Positions 35,619 to 49,327 of a stretch of 64,000 nucleotides of DNA are shown here, one piece after another. The stretch covers positions 124,001 to 188,000 of the forward strand of contig JAXIVJ010000163.1 in assembly GCA_036785665.1 (NCBI GenBank). The letters run 5' to 3'. The notes beneath the pieces are model-generated. The model ran no database searches, was not told the DNA's origin, and saw nothing but the letters and a program-made list of their open reading frames with translations. Numbering within the stretch: position 1 is the first letter of the stretch; every line of letters starts with the position of its first letter. The translations under genes and the position numbers were made by a program. Origin of the DNA: Chirona hameri. Its lineage: Eukaryota > Arthropoda > Thecostraca > Balanomorpha > Balanidae.

Positions 35619-36597
35619 GATATTTTGCCCCACTAACTTTTATCTGAAACGATACACCCTTATTTCCACCCATGTTTTCTGGGTGTGCGTCTGGGCCCCT
35701 CCGAACAGTGACGGCGCCCCCTCCAGCCAGTGACGGCGCCCCTCCGACCTGTGACGGCGACCCCCCAGCCAGTGAAGGCGCCCTTCCGGCCAGTGAAGGC
35801 GCCCCTCTGGCCAGTGAAGGCGCCCCTCCGGCTTTGCCCCAACAACTTTTGTCAGATTTGAACGGTCCCTAGCATTAAAATGACTATTTTCACTTCAAAC
35901 ATGGAAAATAAACAGGCAATGTGATAGTTTGCCACACTAACTTTTATCTGAAAACATCCACCCTTATTTCCACCCATGTTTTCTGGGTGTGCGTCTGAGC
36001 CTCTTCGACCAGTGACGGCGCCCCTCCGACCAGTGATGGCGCCCCTCTGGCAAGTGAAGACCCCCTTCGACCAGTGAAGGCGCCCGCCCCTCTGGCAAGT
36101 GACGGCGCCCGCTCCAGCCAGTGACGGCGTCCCTCCGACGTGTGACGGCGACCCCCCAGCCAGTGAAGGCGCACCTCCGGCCTTCAAATGATAGTTATGA
36201 TAGTTTTCCCTACTAAGTTTTATCTGAAAAGATCCACCAATATTTCCACCCATGTGTTCTCGGTGTGCATCTGAGCCCCTCCAACCAGTGACGGCGCCCC
36301 CTCCAGCCAGTGAAGGCGCCCCTCCGACTAGTGACGGCGCCCCTCCGGCCAGTAAAGGCCGGAGGGGCGCCGTCACTGGTCGGAGGGGCGCCGTCACTGG
36401 CCGGAGGGGCGCCTTCACTGGCTGGAGGGGGCCAGAGATTTTCACTTCAAACATGGCTAGTGATGGCGCCCCACGAAATGCTAAAAGTAGGACGGAAGTC
36501 TTTCGAGGGATGTTTTGCAAGGGCGGGTGGAATTTCTTCAAATGGTCCAACAACTTCCCGCTTGGCCCCACCAACTTTTGTCAGATTTGAACGGTCC
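35578..36597 (-). repeat. 1,020-bp degenerate block, copy 2
   Basis: This copy has exactly the same length and internal order as the one at 30473 (offset 5,105). It differs by at least two substitutions, 'gaagaccccc' near 36056 in place of 'gaaggccccc' and 'gcccgctcc' near 36106 in place of 'gccccctcc'. It is preceded by the 169-bp partial duplication and the 'gggcggttgg' and 'gccctacc' variants, which copies 1 and 3 lack. It therefore has a different left flank. Confidence 0.9.
36276..36430. repeat. Long imperfect hairpin in block copy 2
   Basis: It is the equivalent of 31171-31325. The inner arms are 'gacggcgccc...' from 36333 and its complement from 36357, around the loop 'agtaaa'. No sequence change from copy 1 was noticed within the hairpin. 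Confidence 0.86.
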
Positions 36598-36818
36598 CTG
36601 GCTTTAAAATGATTATTTTCACTTCAACCAGGCGATGTGATATTTTGCCCCACTAACTTTTATTGTGAAGTGAAGGGCGGGTGGAATATATTTTGAATAT
36701 ATTTTGATATTTTGCCCCACTAACTTTTATTGTGAAGTGAAGGGCGGGTGGAATTTCTTCAAATGGTCCAACAACTTCCCGCTTTGCCCCACCAACTTTT
36801 GTCAGATTTGAACGGTCC
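36598..36818 (-). repeat. 221-bp short unit directly after block copy 2
   Basis: It carries the 241-bp deletion joint with 'ccaggcgatg'. As in the other two complete blocks, a short unit follows immediately, so block and short unit have moved as one module. Confidence 0.93.
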
Positions 36819-38666
36819 CTGGCTTTAAAATGATTATTTTCACTTCAAGCATGGAAAATAAACAGGCAATGTGATAGTTTGCCACACTAACTTTTATCTG
36901 AAAACATCCACCCTTATTTCCACCCATGTTTTCTGGGTGTGCGTCTGAGCCTCTTCGACCAGTGACGGCGCCCCTCCGACCAGTGATGGCGCCCCTCTGG
37001 AGAGTGAAGGCGCCCCTTCGACCAGTGAAGGCGCCCGCCCCTCTGGCAAGTAATCATGCGCCCCTCTGGCATGATTATTTTCACTTCAACCAGGCAATGT
37101 GATATTTTGCCCCACTAACTTTTATTGTGAAGTGAAGGGCGGGTGGAATATATTTTGAATATATTTTGATATTTTGCCCCACTAACTTTTATTGTGAAGT
37201 GAAGGGCGGGTGGAATTTCTTCAAATGGTCCAACAACTTCCCGCTTTGCCCCACCAACTTTTGTCAGATTTGAACGGTCCCTGGCTTTAAAATGATTATT
37301 TTCACTTCAAGCATGGAAAATAAACAGGCAATGTGATAGTTTGCCACACTAACTTTTATCTGAAAACATCCACCCTTATTTCCACCCATGTTTTCTGGGT
37401 GTGCGTCTGAGCCTCTTCGACCAGTGACGGCGCCCCTCCGACCAGTGATGGCGCCCCTCTGGCAAGTGAAGGCGCCCCTTCGACCAGTGAAGGCGCCCGC
37501 CCCTCTGGCAAGTAATCATGCGCCCCTCTGGCATGATTATTTTCACTTCAACCAGGCAATGTGATATTTTGCCCCACTAACTTTTATTGTGAAGTGAAGG
37601 GCGGGTGGAATATATTTTGAATATATTTTGATATTTTGCCCCACTAACTTTTATTGTGAAGTGAAGGGCGGGTGGAATTTCTTCAAATGGTCCAACAACT
37701 TCCCGCTTGGCCCCACCAACTTTTGTCAGATTTGAACGGTCCCTGGCTTTAAAATGATTATTTTCACTTCAAGCATGGAAAATAAACAGGCAATGTGATA
37801 GTTTGCCACACTAACTTTTATCTGAAAACATCCACCCTTATTTCCACCCATTTTTTCTGGGTGTGCGTCTGAGCCTCTTCGACCAGTGACGGCGCCCCTC
37901 CGACCAGTGATGGCGCCCCTCTGGCAAGTGAAGGCGCCCCTTCGACCAGTGAAGGCGCCCGCCCCTCTGGCAAGTAATCATGCGCCCCTCTGGCATGATT
38001 ATTTTCACTTCAACTAGGCAATGTGATATTTTGCCCCACTAACTTTTATTGTGAAGTGAAGGGCGGGTGGAATATATTTTGAATATATTTTGATATTTTG
38101 CCCCACTAACTTTTATTGTGAAGTGAAGGGCGGGTGGAATTTCTTCAAATGGTCCAACAACTTCCCGCTTGGCCCCACCAACTTTTGTCAGATTTGAACG
38201 GTCCCTGGCTTTAAAATGATTATTTTCACTTCAAGCATGGAAAATAAACAGGCAATGTGATAGTTTGCCACACTAACTTTTATCTGAAAACATCCACCCT
38301 TATTTCCACCCATGTTTTCTGGGTGTGCGTCTGAGCCTCTTCGACCAGTGACGGCGCCCCTCCGACCAGTGATGGCGCCCCTCTGGCAAGTGAAGGCGCC
38401 CCTTCGACCAGTGAAGGCGCCCGCCCCTCTGGCAAGTAATCATGCGCCCCTCTGGCATGATTATTTTCACTTCAACCAGGCAATGTGATATTTTGCCCCA
38501 CTAACTTTTATTGTGAAGTGAAGGGCGGGTGGAATATATTTTGAATATATTTTGATATTTTGCCCCACTAACTTTTATTGTGAAGTGAAGGGCGGGTGGA
38601 ATTTCTTCAAATGGTCCAACAACTTCCCGCTTTGCCCCACCAACTTTTGTCAGATTTGAACGGTCC

Positions 38667-39686
38667 ATGGCTTTAAAATGATTATTGTCACTTCAACCAG
38701 GCAATGTGATATTTTGCCCCACTAACTTTTATCTGAAACGATACACCCTTATTTCCACCCATGTTTTCTGGGTGTGCGTCTGGGCCCCTCCGAACAGTGA
38801 CGGCGCCCCCTCCAGCCAGTGACGGCGCCCCTCCGACCTGTGACGGCGACCCCCCAGCCAGTGAAGGCGCCCTTCCGGCCAGTGAAGGCGCCCCTCTGGC
38901 CAGTGAAGGCGCCCCTCCGGCTTTGCCCCAACAACTTTTGTCAGATTTGAACGGTCCCTAGCATTAAAATGACTATTTTCACTTCAAACATGGAAAATAA
39001 ACAGGCAATGTGATAGTTTGCCACACTAACTTTTATCTGAAAACATCCACCCTTATTTCCACCCATGTTTTCTGGGTGTGCGTCTGAGCCTCTTCGACCA
39101 GTGACGGCGCCCCTCCGACCAGTGATGGCGCCCCTCTGGCAAGTGAAGGCCCCCTTCGACCAGTGAAGGCGCCCGCCCCTCTGGCAAGTGACGGCGCCCC
39201 CTCCAGCCAGTGACGGCGTCCCTCCGACGTGTGACGGCGACCCCCCAGCCAGTGAAGGCGCACCTCCGGCCTTCAAATGATAGTTATGATAGTTTTCCCT
39301 ACTAAGTTTTATCTGAAAAGATCCACCAATATTTCCACCCATGTGTTCTCGGTGTGCATCTGAGCCCCTCCAACCAGTGACGGCGCCCCCTCCAGCCAGT
39401 GAAGGCGCCCCTCCGACTAGTGACGGCGCCCCTCCGGCCAGTAAAGGCCGGAGGGGCGCCGTCACTGGTCGGAGGGGCGCCGTCACTGGCCGGAGGGGCG
39501 CCTTCACTGGCTGGAGGGGGCCAGAGATTTTCACTTCAAACATGGCTAGTGATGGCGCCCCACGAAATGCTAAAAGTAGGACGGAAGTCTTTCGAGGGAT
39601 GTTTTGCAAGGGCGGGTGGAATTTCTTCAAATGGTCCAACAACTTCCCGCTTGGCCCCACCAACTTTTGTCAGATTTGAACGGTCC
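38667..39686 (-). repeat. 1,020-bp degenerate block, copy 3
   Basis: It lies 8,194 bp from copy 1 and 3,089 bp from copy 2. Reading it against copy 1 I noticed no difference, whereas copy 2 has at least two. It is therefore the copy of block 1 carried by the 5.75-kb duplication. Confidence 0.9.
39365..39519. repeat. Long imperfect hairpin in block copy 3
   Basis: It has the same arms and 'agtaaa' loop as at 31171-31325, offset 8,194 bp. The inversion is identical in all three complete blocks, so the hairpin formed once, before the blocks were amplified. Confidence 0.86.
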
Positions 39687-39907
39687 CTGGCTTTAAAATG
39701 ATTATTTTCACTTCAACCAGGCGATGTGATATTTTGCCCCACTAACTTTTATTGTGAAGTGAAGGGCGGGTGGAATATATTTTGAATATATTTTGATATT
39801 TTGCCCCACTAACTTTTATTGTGAAGTGAAGGGCGGGTGGAATTTCTTCAAATGGTCCAACAACTTCCCGCTTTGCCCCACCAACTTTTGTCAGATTTGA
39901 ACGGTCC
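39687..39907 (-). repeat. 221-bp short unit directly after block copy 3
   Basis: It has the short-unit joint 'cttcaaccaggcgatg' and follows the block without any gap, as at 31493 and 36598. Confidence 0.93.
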
Positions 39908-40889
39908 CTGGCTTTAAAATGATTATTTTCACTTCAAGCATGGAAAATAAACAGGCAATGTGATAGTTTGCCACACTAACTTTTATCTGAAAACATCCAC
40001 CCTTATTTCCACCCATGTTTTCTGGGTGTGCGTCTGAGCCTCTTCGACCAGTGACGGCACCCCTCCGACCAGTGATGGCGCCCCTCTGGCAAGTGAAGGC
40101 GCCCCTTCCACCAGTGAAGGCGCCCGCCCCTCTGGCAAGTAATCATGCGCCCCTCTGGCATGATTATTTTCACTTCAACCAGGCAATGTGATATTTTGCC
40201 CCACTAACTTTTATTGTGAAGTGAAGGGCGGGTGGAATATATTTTGAATATATTTTGATATTTTGCCCCACTAACTTTTATTGTGAAGTGAAGGGCGGGT
40301 GGAATTTCTTCAAATGGTCCAACAACTTCCCGCTTGGCCCCACCAACTTTTGTCAGATTTGAACGGTCCCTGGCTTTAAAATGATTATTTTCACTTCAAG
40401 CATGGAAAATAAACAGGCAATGTGATAGTTTGCCACACTAACTTTTATCTGAAAACATCCACCCTTATTTCCACCCATGTTTTCTGGGTGTGCGTCTGAG
40501 CCTCTTCGACCAGTGACGGCGCCCCTCCGACCAGTGATGGCGCCCCTCTGGCAAGTGAAGGCGCCCCTTCGACCAGTGAAGGCGCCCGCCCCTCTGGCAA
40601 GTAATCATGCGCCCCTCTGGCATGATTATTTTCACTTCAACCAGGCAATGTGATATTTTGCCCCACTAACTTTATTGTGAAGTGAAGGGCGGGTGGAATA
40701 TATTTTGAATATATTTTGATATTTTGCCCCACTAACTTTTATTGTGAAGTGAAGGGCGGGTGGAATTTCTTCAAATGGTCCAACAACTTCCCGCTTTGCC
40801 CCACCAACTTTTGTCAGATTTGAACGGTCCCTGGCTTTAAAATGATTATTTTCACTTCAAGCATGGAAAATAAACAGGCAATGTGATAA

Positions 40890-43632
40890 TTTGCCACACT
40901 AACTTTTATCTGAAAACATCCACCCTTATTTCCACCCATGTTTTCTGGGTGTGCGTCTGAGCCTCTTCGACCAGTGACGGCGCCCCTCCGACCAGTGATG
41001 GCGCCCCTCTGGCAAGTGAAGGCGCCCCTTCGACCAGTGAAGGCGCCCGCCCCTCTGGCAAGTAATCATGCGCCCCTCTGGCATGATTATTTTCACTTCA
41101 ACCAGGCAATGTGATATTTTGCCCCACTAACTTTTATTGTGAAGTGAAGGGCGGGTGGAATATATTTTGAATATATTTTGATATTTTGCCCCACTAACTT
41201 TTATTGTGAAGTGAAGGGCGGGTGGAATTTCTTCAAATGGTCCAACAACTTCCCGCTTGGCCCCACCAACTTTTGTCAGATTTGAACGGTCCCTGGCTTT
41301 AAAATGATTATTTTCACTTCAAGCATGGCAAATAAACAGGCAATGTGATAGTTTGCCACACTAACTTTTATCTGAAAACATCCACCCTTATTTCCACCCA
41401 TGTTTTCTGGGTGTGCGTCTGAGCCTCTTCGACCAGTGACGGCGCCCCTCCGACCAGTGATGGCGCCCCTCTGGCAAGTGAAGGCGCCCCTTCGACCAGT
41501 GAAGGCGCCCGCCCCTCTGGCAAGTAATCATGCGCCCCTCTGGCATGATTATTTTCACTTCAACCAGGCAATGTGATATTTTGCCCCACTAACTTTTATT
41601 GTGAAGTGAAGGGCGGGTGGAATATATTTTGAATATATTTTGATATTTTGCCCCACTAACTTTTATTGTGAAGTGAAGGGCGGGTGGAATTTCTTCAAAT
41701 GGTCCAACAACTTCCCGCTTGGCCCCACCAACTTTTGTCAGATTTGAACGGTCCCTGGCTTTAAAATGATTATTTTCACTTCAAGCATGGAAAATAAACA
41801 GGCAATGTGATAGTTTGCCACACTAACTTTTATCTGAAAACATCCACCCTTATTTCCACCCATGTTTTCTGGGTGTGCGTCTGAGCCCCTTCGACCAGTG
41901 ACGGCGCCCCTCCGACCAGTGATGGCGCCCCTCTGGCAAGTGAAGGCGCCCCTTCGACCAGTGAAGGCGCCCGCCCCTCTGGCAAGTAATCATGCGCCCC
42001 TCTGGCATGATTATTTTCACTTCAACCAGGCAATGTGATATTTTGCCCCACTAACTTTTATTGTGAAGTGAAGGGCGGGTGGAATATATTTTGAATATAT
42101 TTTGATATTTTGCCCCACTAACTTTTATTGTGAAGTGAAGGGCGGGTGGAATTTCTTCAAATGGTCCAACAACTTCCCGCTTGGCCCCACCAACTTTTGT
42201 CAGATTTGAACGGTCCCTGGCTTTAAAATGATTATTTTCACTTCAAGCATGGAAAATAAACGGGCAATGTGATAGTTTGCCACACTAACTTTTATCTGAA
42301 AACATCCAACCTTATTTCCACCCATGTTTTCTGGGTGTGCGTCTGAGCCTCTTCGACCAGTGACGGCGCCCCTCCGACCAGTGATGGCGCCCCTCTGGCA
42401 AGTGAAGGCGCCCCTTCGACCAGTGAAGGCGCCCGCCCCTCTGGCAAGTAATCATACGCCCCTCTGGCATGATTATTTTCACTTCAACCAGGCAATGTGA
42501 TATTTTGCCCCACTAACTTTTATTGTGAAGTGAAGGGCGGGTGGAATATATTTTGAATATATTTTGATATTTTGCCCCACTAACTTTTATTGTGAAGTGA
42601 AGGGCGGGTGGAATTTCTTCAAATGGTCCAACAATTTCCCGCTTTGCCCCACCAACTTTTGTCAGATTTGAACGGTCCCTGGCTTTAAAATGATTATTTT
42701 CACTTCAAGCATGGAAAATAAACAGGCAATGTGATAGTTTGCCACACTAACTTTTATCTGAAAACATCCACCCTTATTTCCACCCATGTTTTCTGGGTGT
42801 GCGTCTGAGCCTCTTCGACCAGTGACGGCGCCCCTCCGACCAGTGATGGCGCCCCTCTGGCAAGTGAAGGCGCCCCTTCGACCAGTGAAGGCGCCCGCCC
42901 CTCTGGCAAGTAATCATGCGCCCCTCTGGCATGATTATTTTCACTTCAACCAGGCAATGTGATATTTTGCCCCACTAACTTTTATTGTGAAGTGAAGGGC
43001 GGGTGGAATATATTTTGAATATATTTTGATATTTTGCCCCACTAACTTTTATTGTGAAGTGAAGGGCGGGTGGAATTTCTTCAAATGGTCCAACAACTTC
43101 CCGCTTGGCCCCACCAACTTTTGTCAGATTTGAACGGTCCCTGGCTTTAAAATGATTATTTTCACTTCAAGCATGGAAAATAAACAGGCAATGTGATAGT
43201 TTGCCACACTAACTTTTATCTGAAAACATCCACCCTTATTTCCACCCATGTTTTCTGGGTGTGCGTCTGAGCCTCTTCGACCAGTGACGGCGCCCCTCCG
43301 ACCAGTGATGGCGCCCCTCTGGCAAGTGAAGGCGCCCCTTCGACCAGTGAAGGCGCCCGCCCCTCTGGCAAGTAATCATGCGCCCCTCTGGCATGATTAT
43401 TTTCACTTCAACCAGGCAATGTGATATTTTGCCCCACTAACTTTTATTGTGAAGTGAAGGGCGGGTGGAATATATTTTGAATATATTTTGATATTTTGCC
43501 CCACTAACTTTTATTGTGAAGTGAAGGGCGGGTGGAATTTCTTCAAATGGTCCAACAACTTCCCGCTTGGCCCCACCAACTTTTGTCAGATTTGAACGGT
43601 CCCTGGCTTTAAAATGATTATTTTCACTTCAA
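40890..43632 (-). repeat. 2.7-kb segment duplicated at 57402-60144
   Basis: The offset is 16,512 bp. Shared markers are 'catggcaaat' (41324/57836), 'gagcccctt' (41883/58395), 'aaacgggca' (42258/58770), 'atccaacc' (42304/58816) and 'atcatacgcc' (42451/58963). Private changes are 'acaatttcc' near 42631 in this copy and 'gggtatgcg' near 58384 and 'gaataaatt' near 58605 in the other. The limits are the mismatches at 40889 and 43633. Confidence 0.82.
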
Positions 43633-44988
43633 GCATGGAAAATAAACAGGCAATGTGATAGTTTGCCACACTAACTTTTATCTGAAAACATCCACCCTTA
43701 TTTCCACCCATGTTTTCTGGGTGTGCGTCTGAGCCTCTTCGACCAGTGACGGCGCCCCTCCGACCAGTGATGGCGCCCCTCTGGCAAGTGAAGGCGACCC
43801 TTCGACCAGTGAAGGAGCCCGCCCCTCTGGCAAGTAATCATGCGCCCCTCTGGCATGATTATTTTCACTTCAACCAGGCAATGTGATATTTTGCCCCACT
43901 AACTTTTATTGTGAAGTGAAGGGCGGGTGGAATATATTTTGAATATATTTTGATATTTTGCCCCACTAACTTTTATTGTGAAGTGAAGGGCGGGTGGAAT
44001 TTCTTCAAATGGTCCAACAACTTCCCGCTTGGCCCCACCAACTTTTGTCAGATTTGAACGGTCCCTGGCTTTAAAATGATTATTTTCACTTCAAGCATGG
44101 AAAATAAACAGGCAATGTGATAGTTTGCCACACTAACTTTTATCTGAAAACATCCACCCTTATTTCCACCCATGTTTTCTGGGTGTGCGTCTGAGCCTCT
44201 TCGACCAGTGACGGCGCCCCTCCGACCAGTGATGGCGCCCCTCTGGCAAGTGAAGGCGCCCCTTCGACCAGTGAAGGCGCCCGCCCCTCTGGCAAGTAAT
44301 CATGCGCCCCTCTGGCATGATTATTTTCACTTCAACCAGGCAATGTGATATTTTGCCCCACTAACTTTTATTGTGAAGTGAAGGGCGGGTGGAATATATT
44401 TTGAATATATTTTGATATTTTGCCCCACTAACTTTTATTGTGAAGTGAAGGGCGGGTGGAATTTCTTCAAATGGTCCAACAACTTCCCGCTTTGCCCCAC
44501 CAACTTTTGTCAGATTTGAACGGTCCCTGGCTTTAAAATGATTATTTTCACTTCAAGCATGGAAAATAAACAGGCAATGTGATAGTTTGCCACACTAACT
44601 TTTATCTGAAAACATCCACCCTTATTTCCACCCATGTTTTCTGGGTGTGCGTCTGAGCCTCTTCGACCAGTGACGGCGCCCCTCCGACCAGTGATGGCGC
44701 CCCTCTGGCAAGTGAAGGCGCCCCTTCGACCAGTGAAGGCGCCCGCCCCTCTGGCAAGTAATCATGCGCCCCTCTGGCATGATTATTTTCACTTCAACCA
44801 GGCAATGTGATATTTTGCCCCACTAACTTTTATTGTGAAGTGAAGGGCGGGTGGAATATATTTTGAATATATTTTGATATTTTGCCCCACTAACTTTTAT
44901 TGTGAAGTGAAGGGCGGGTGGAATTTCTTCAAATGGTCCAACAACTTCCCGCTTGGCCCCACCAACTTTTGTCAGATTTGAACGGTCC

Positions 44989-45209
44989 CTGGCTTTAAAA
45001 TGATTATTTTCACTTCATCCAGGCGATGTGATATTTTGCCCCACTAACTTTTATTGTGAAGTGAAGGGCGGGTGGAATATATTTTGAATATATTTTGATA
45101 TTTTGCCCCACTAACTTTTATTGTGAAGTGAAGGGCGGGTGGAATTTCTTCAAATGGTCCAACAACTTCCCGCTTTGCCCCACCAACTTTTGTCAGATTT
45201 GAACGGTCC
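44989..45209 (-). repeat. 221-bp short unit with 'catccagg' variant
   Basis: It has the short-unit joint with an extra change, 'cttcatccaggcgatg' in place of 'cttcaaccaggcgatg'. The same double variant occurs at 47279, 2,290 bp away, so these two are sister copies. Confidence 0.92.
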
Positions 45210-46595
45210 CTGGCTTTAAAATGATTATTTTCACTTCAAGCATGGAAAATAAACAGGCAATGTGATAGTTTGCCACACTAACTTTTATCTGAAAACATCC
45301 ACCCTTATTTCCACCCATGTTTTCTGGGTGTGCGTCTGAGCCTCTTCGACCAGTGACGGCGCCCCTCCGACCAGTGATGGCGCCCCTCTGGCAAGTGAAG
45401 GCGCCCCTTCGACCAGTGAAGGCGCCCGCCCCTCTGGCAAGTAATCATGCGCCCCTCTGGCATGATTATTTTCACTTCAACCAGGCAATGTGATATTTTG
45501 CCCCACTAACTTTTATTGTGAAGTGAAGGGCGGGTGGAATATATTTTGAATATATTTTGATATTTTGCCCCACTAACTTTTATTGTGAAGTGAAGGGCGG
45601 GTGGAATTTCTTCAAATGGTCCAACAACTTCCCGCTTGGCCCCACCAACTTTTGTCAGATTTGAACGGTCCCTGGCTTTAAAATGATTATTTTCACTTCA
45701 AGCATGGCAAATAAACAGGCAATGTGATAGTTTGCCACACTAACTTTTATCTGAAAACATCCACCCTTATTTCCACCCATGTTTTCTGGGTGTGCGTCTG
45801 AGCCTCTTCGACCAGTGACGGCGCCCCTCCGACCAGTGATGGCGCCCCTCTGGCAAGTGAAGGCGCCCCTTCGACCAGTGAAGGCGCCCGCCCCTCTGGC
45901 AAGTAATCATGCGCCCCTCTGGCATGATTATTTTCACTTCAACCAGGCAATGTGATATTTTGCCCCACTAACTTTTATTGTGAAGTGAAGGGCGGGTGGA
46001 ATATATTTTGAATATATTTTGATATTTTGCCCCACTAACTTTTATTGTGAAGTGAAGGGCGGGTGGAATTTCTTCAAATGGTCCAACAACTTCCCGCTTG
46101 GCCCCACCAACTTTTGTCATATTTGAACGGTCCCTGGCTTTAAAATGATTATTTTCACTTCAAGCATGGAAAATAAACAGGCAATGTGATAGTTTGCCAC
46201 ACTAACTTTTATCTGAAAACATCCACCCTTATTTCCACCCATGTTTTCTGGGTGTGCGTCTGAGCCTCTTCGACCAGTGACGGCGCCCCTCCGACCAGTG
46301 ATGGCGCCCCTCTGGCAAGTGAAGGCGCCCCTTCGACCAGTGAAGGCGCCCGCCCCTCTGGCAAGTAATCATGCGCCCCTCTGGCATGATTATTTTCACT
46401 TCAACCAGGCAATGTGATATTTTGCCCCACTAACTTTTATTGTGAAGTGAAGGGCGGGTGGAATATATTTTGAATATATTTTGATATTTTGCCCCACTAA
46501 CTTTTATTGTGAAGTGAAGGGCGGGTGGAATTTCTTCAAATGGTCCAACAACTTCCCGCTTGGCCCCACCAATTTTTGTCAGATTTGAACGGTCC

Positions 46596-46816
46596 CTGGC
46601 TTTAAAATGATTATTTTCACTTCAACCAGGCGATGTGATATTTTGCCCCACTAACTTTTATTGTGAAGTGAAGGTCGGGTGGAATATATTTTGAATATAT
46701 TTTGATATTTTGCCCCACTAACTTTTATTGTGAAGTGAAGGGCGGGTGGAATTTCTTCAAATGGTCCAACAACTTCCCGCTTTGCCCCACCAACTTTTGT
46801 CAGATTTGAACGGTCC
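46596..46816 (-). repeat. 221-bp short unit
   Basis: It begins 1,607 bp (3 x 462 + 221) after the previous short unit. It has a private 'aaggtcggg' near 46671. Confidence 0.92.
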
Positions 46817-47278
46817 CTGGCTTTAAAATGATTATTTTCACTTCAAGCATGGAAAATAAACAGGCAATGTGATAGTTTGCCACACTAACTTTTATCTGAA
46901 AACATCCACCCTTATTTCCACCCATGTTTTCTGGGTGTGCGTCTGAGCCTCTTCGACCAGTGACGGCGCCCCTCCGACCAGTGATGGCGCCCCTCTGGCA
47001 AGTGAAGGCGCCCCTTCGACCAGTGAAGGCGCCCGCCCCTCTGGCAAGTAATCATGCGCCCCTCTGGCATGATTATTTTCACTTCAACCAGGCAATGTGA
47101 TATTTTGCCCCACTAACTTTTATTGTGAAGTGAAGGGCGGGTGGAATATATTTTGAATATATTTTGATATTTTGCCCCACTAACTTTTATTGTGAAGTGA
47201 AGGGCGGGTGGAATTTCTTCAAATGGTCCAACAACTTCCCGCTTGGCCCCACCAACTTTTGTCAGATTTGAACGGTCC

Positions 47279-47499
47279 CTGGCTTTAAAATGATTATTTT
47301 CACTTCATCCAGGCGATGTGATATTTTGCCCCACTAACTTTTATTGTGAAGTGAAGGGCGGGTGGAATATATTTTGAATATATTTTGATATTTTGCCCCA
47401 CTAACTTTTATTGTGAAGTGAAGGGCGGGTGGAATTTCTTCAAATGGTCCAACAACTTCCCGCTTGGCCCCACCAACTTTTGTCAGATTTGAACGGTCC
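47279..47499 (-). repeat. 221-bp short unit with 'catccagg' variant
   Basis: It begins 683 bp (462 + 221) after the previous short unit and shares the T variant with 44989. It ends in the G form 'gcttggcccc', whereas most short units end in the T form. Confidence 0.92.
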
Positions 47500-47961
47500 C
47501 TGGCTTTAAAATGATTATTTTCACTTCAAGCATGGAAAATAAACAGGCAATGTGATAGTTTGCCACACTAACTTTTATCTGAAAACATCCACCCTTATTT
47601 CCACCCATGTTTTCTGGGTGTGCGTCTGAGCCTCTTCGACCAGTGACGGCGCCCCTCCGACCAGTGATGGCGCCCCTCTGGCAAGTGAAGGCGCCCCTTC
47701 GACCAATGAAGGCGCCCGCCCCTCTGGCAAGTAATCATGCGCCCCTCTGGCATGATTATTTTCACTTCAACCAGGCAATGTGATATTTTGCCCCACTAAC
47801 TTTTATTGTGAAGTGAAGGGCGGGTGGAATATATTTTGAATATATTTTGATATTTTGCCCCACTAACTTTTATTGTGAAGTGAAGGGCGGGTGGAATTTC
47901 TTCAAATGGTCCAACAACTTCCCGCTTGGCCCCACCAACTTTTGTCAGATTTGAACGGTCC

Positions 47962-48182
47962 CTGGCTTTAAAATGATTATTTTCACTTCAACCAGGCGAT
48001 GTGATATTTTGCCCCACTAACTTTTATTGTGAAGTGAAGGGCGGGTGGAATATATTTTGAATATATTTTGATATTTTGCCCCACTAACTTTTATTGTGAA
48101 GAGAAGGGCGGGTGGAATTTCTTCAAATGGTCCAACAACTTCCCGCTTTGCCCCACCAACTTTTGTCAGATTTGAACGGTCC
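47962..48182 (-). repeat. 221-bp short unit opening the 1,145-bp higher-order run
   Basis: It begins 683 bp after the previous short unit. From here short units recur at 49107 and 50252, each 1,145 bp (2 x 462 + 221) apart. It has a private 'gaagagaaggg' near 48098. Confidence 0.92.
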
Positions 48183-49106
48183 CTGGCTTTAAAATGATTA
48201 TTTTCACTTCAAGCATGGAAAATAAACAGGCAATGTGATAGTTTGCCACACTAACTTTTATCTGAAAACATCCACCCTTATTTCCACCCATGTTTTCTGG
48301 GTGTGCGTCTGAGCCTCTTCGACCAGTGACGGCGCCCCTCCGACCAGTGATGGCGCCCCTCTGGCAAGTGAAGGCGCCCCTTCGACCAGTGAAGGCGCCC
48401 GCCCCTCTGGCAAGTAATCATGCGCCCCTCTGGCATAATTATTTTCACTTCAACCAGGCAATGTGATATTTTGCCCCACTAACTTTTATTGTGAAGTGAA
48501 GGGCGGGTGGAATATATTTTGAATATATTTTGATATTTTGCCCCACTAACTTGTATTGTGAAGTGAAGGGCGGGTGGAATTTCTTCAAATGGTCCAACAA
48601 CTTCCCGCTTGGCCCCACCAACTTTTGTCAGATTTGAACGGTCCCTGGCTTTAAAATGATTATTTTCACTTCAAGCATGGAAAATAAACAGGCAATGTGA
48701 TAGTTTGCCACACTAACTTTTATCTGTAAACATCCACCCTTATTTCCACCCATGTTTTCTGGGTGTGCGTCTGAGCCTCTTCGACCAGTGACGGCGCCCC
48801 TCCGATCAGTGATGGCGCCCCTCTGGCAAGTGAAGGCGCCCCTTCGACCAGTGAAGGCGCCCGCCCCTCTGGCAAGTAATCATGCGCCCCTCTGGCATGA
48901 TTATTTTCACTTCAACCAGGCAATGTGATATTTTGCCCCACTAACTTTTATTGTGAAGTGAAGGGCGGGTGGAATATATTTTGAATATATTTTGATATTT
49001 TGCCCCACTAACTTTTATTGTGAAGTGAAGGGCGGGTGGAATTTCTTCAAATGGTCCAACAACTTCCCGCTTGGCCCCACCAACTTTTGTCAGATTTGAA
49101 CGGTCC

Positions 49107-49327
49107 CTGGCTTTAAAATGATTATTTTCACTTCAACCAGGCGATGTGATATTTTGCCCCACTAACTTTTATTGTGAAGTGAAGGGCGGGTGGAATATAT
49201 TTTGAATATATTTTGATATTTTGCCCCACTAACTTTTATTGTGAAGTGAAGGGCGGGTGGAATTTCTTCAAATGGTCCAACAACTTCCCGCTTTGCCCCA
49301 CCAACTTTTGTCAGATTTGAACGGTCC
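49107..49327 (-). repeat. 221-bp short unit
   Basis: It is the second member of the 1,145-bp periodic run and ends in the T form 'gctttgcccc'. Confidence 0.92.

Larger units (their letters stand above)
36667..42417 (-). repeat. Downstream copy of the 5.75-kb segment 28473-34223
   Basis: All markers listed for the upstream copy recur 8,194 bp later in the same order. Private changes include 'gacggcacccc' near 40057. The left joint lies within the short unit after block copy 2, so this duplication fused the 28.5-kb segment to the tail of block 2. Confidence 0.86.
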
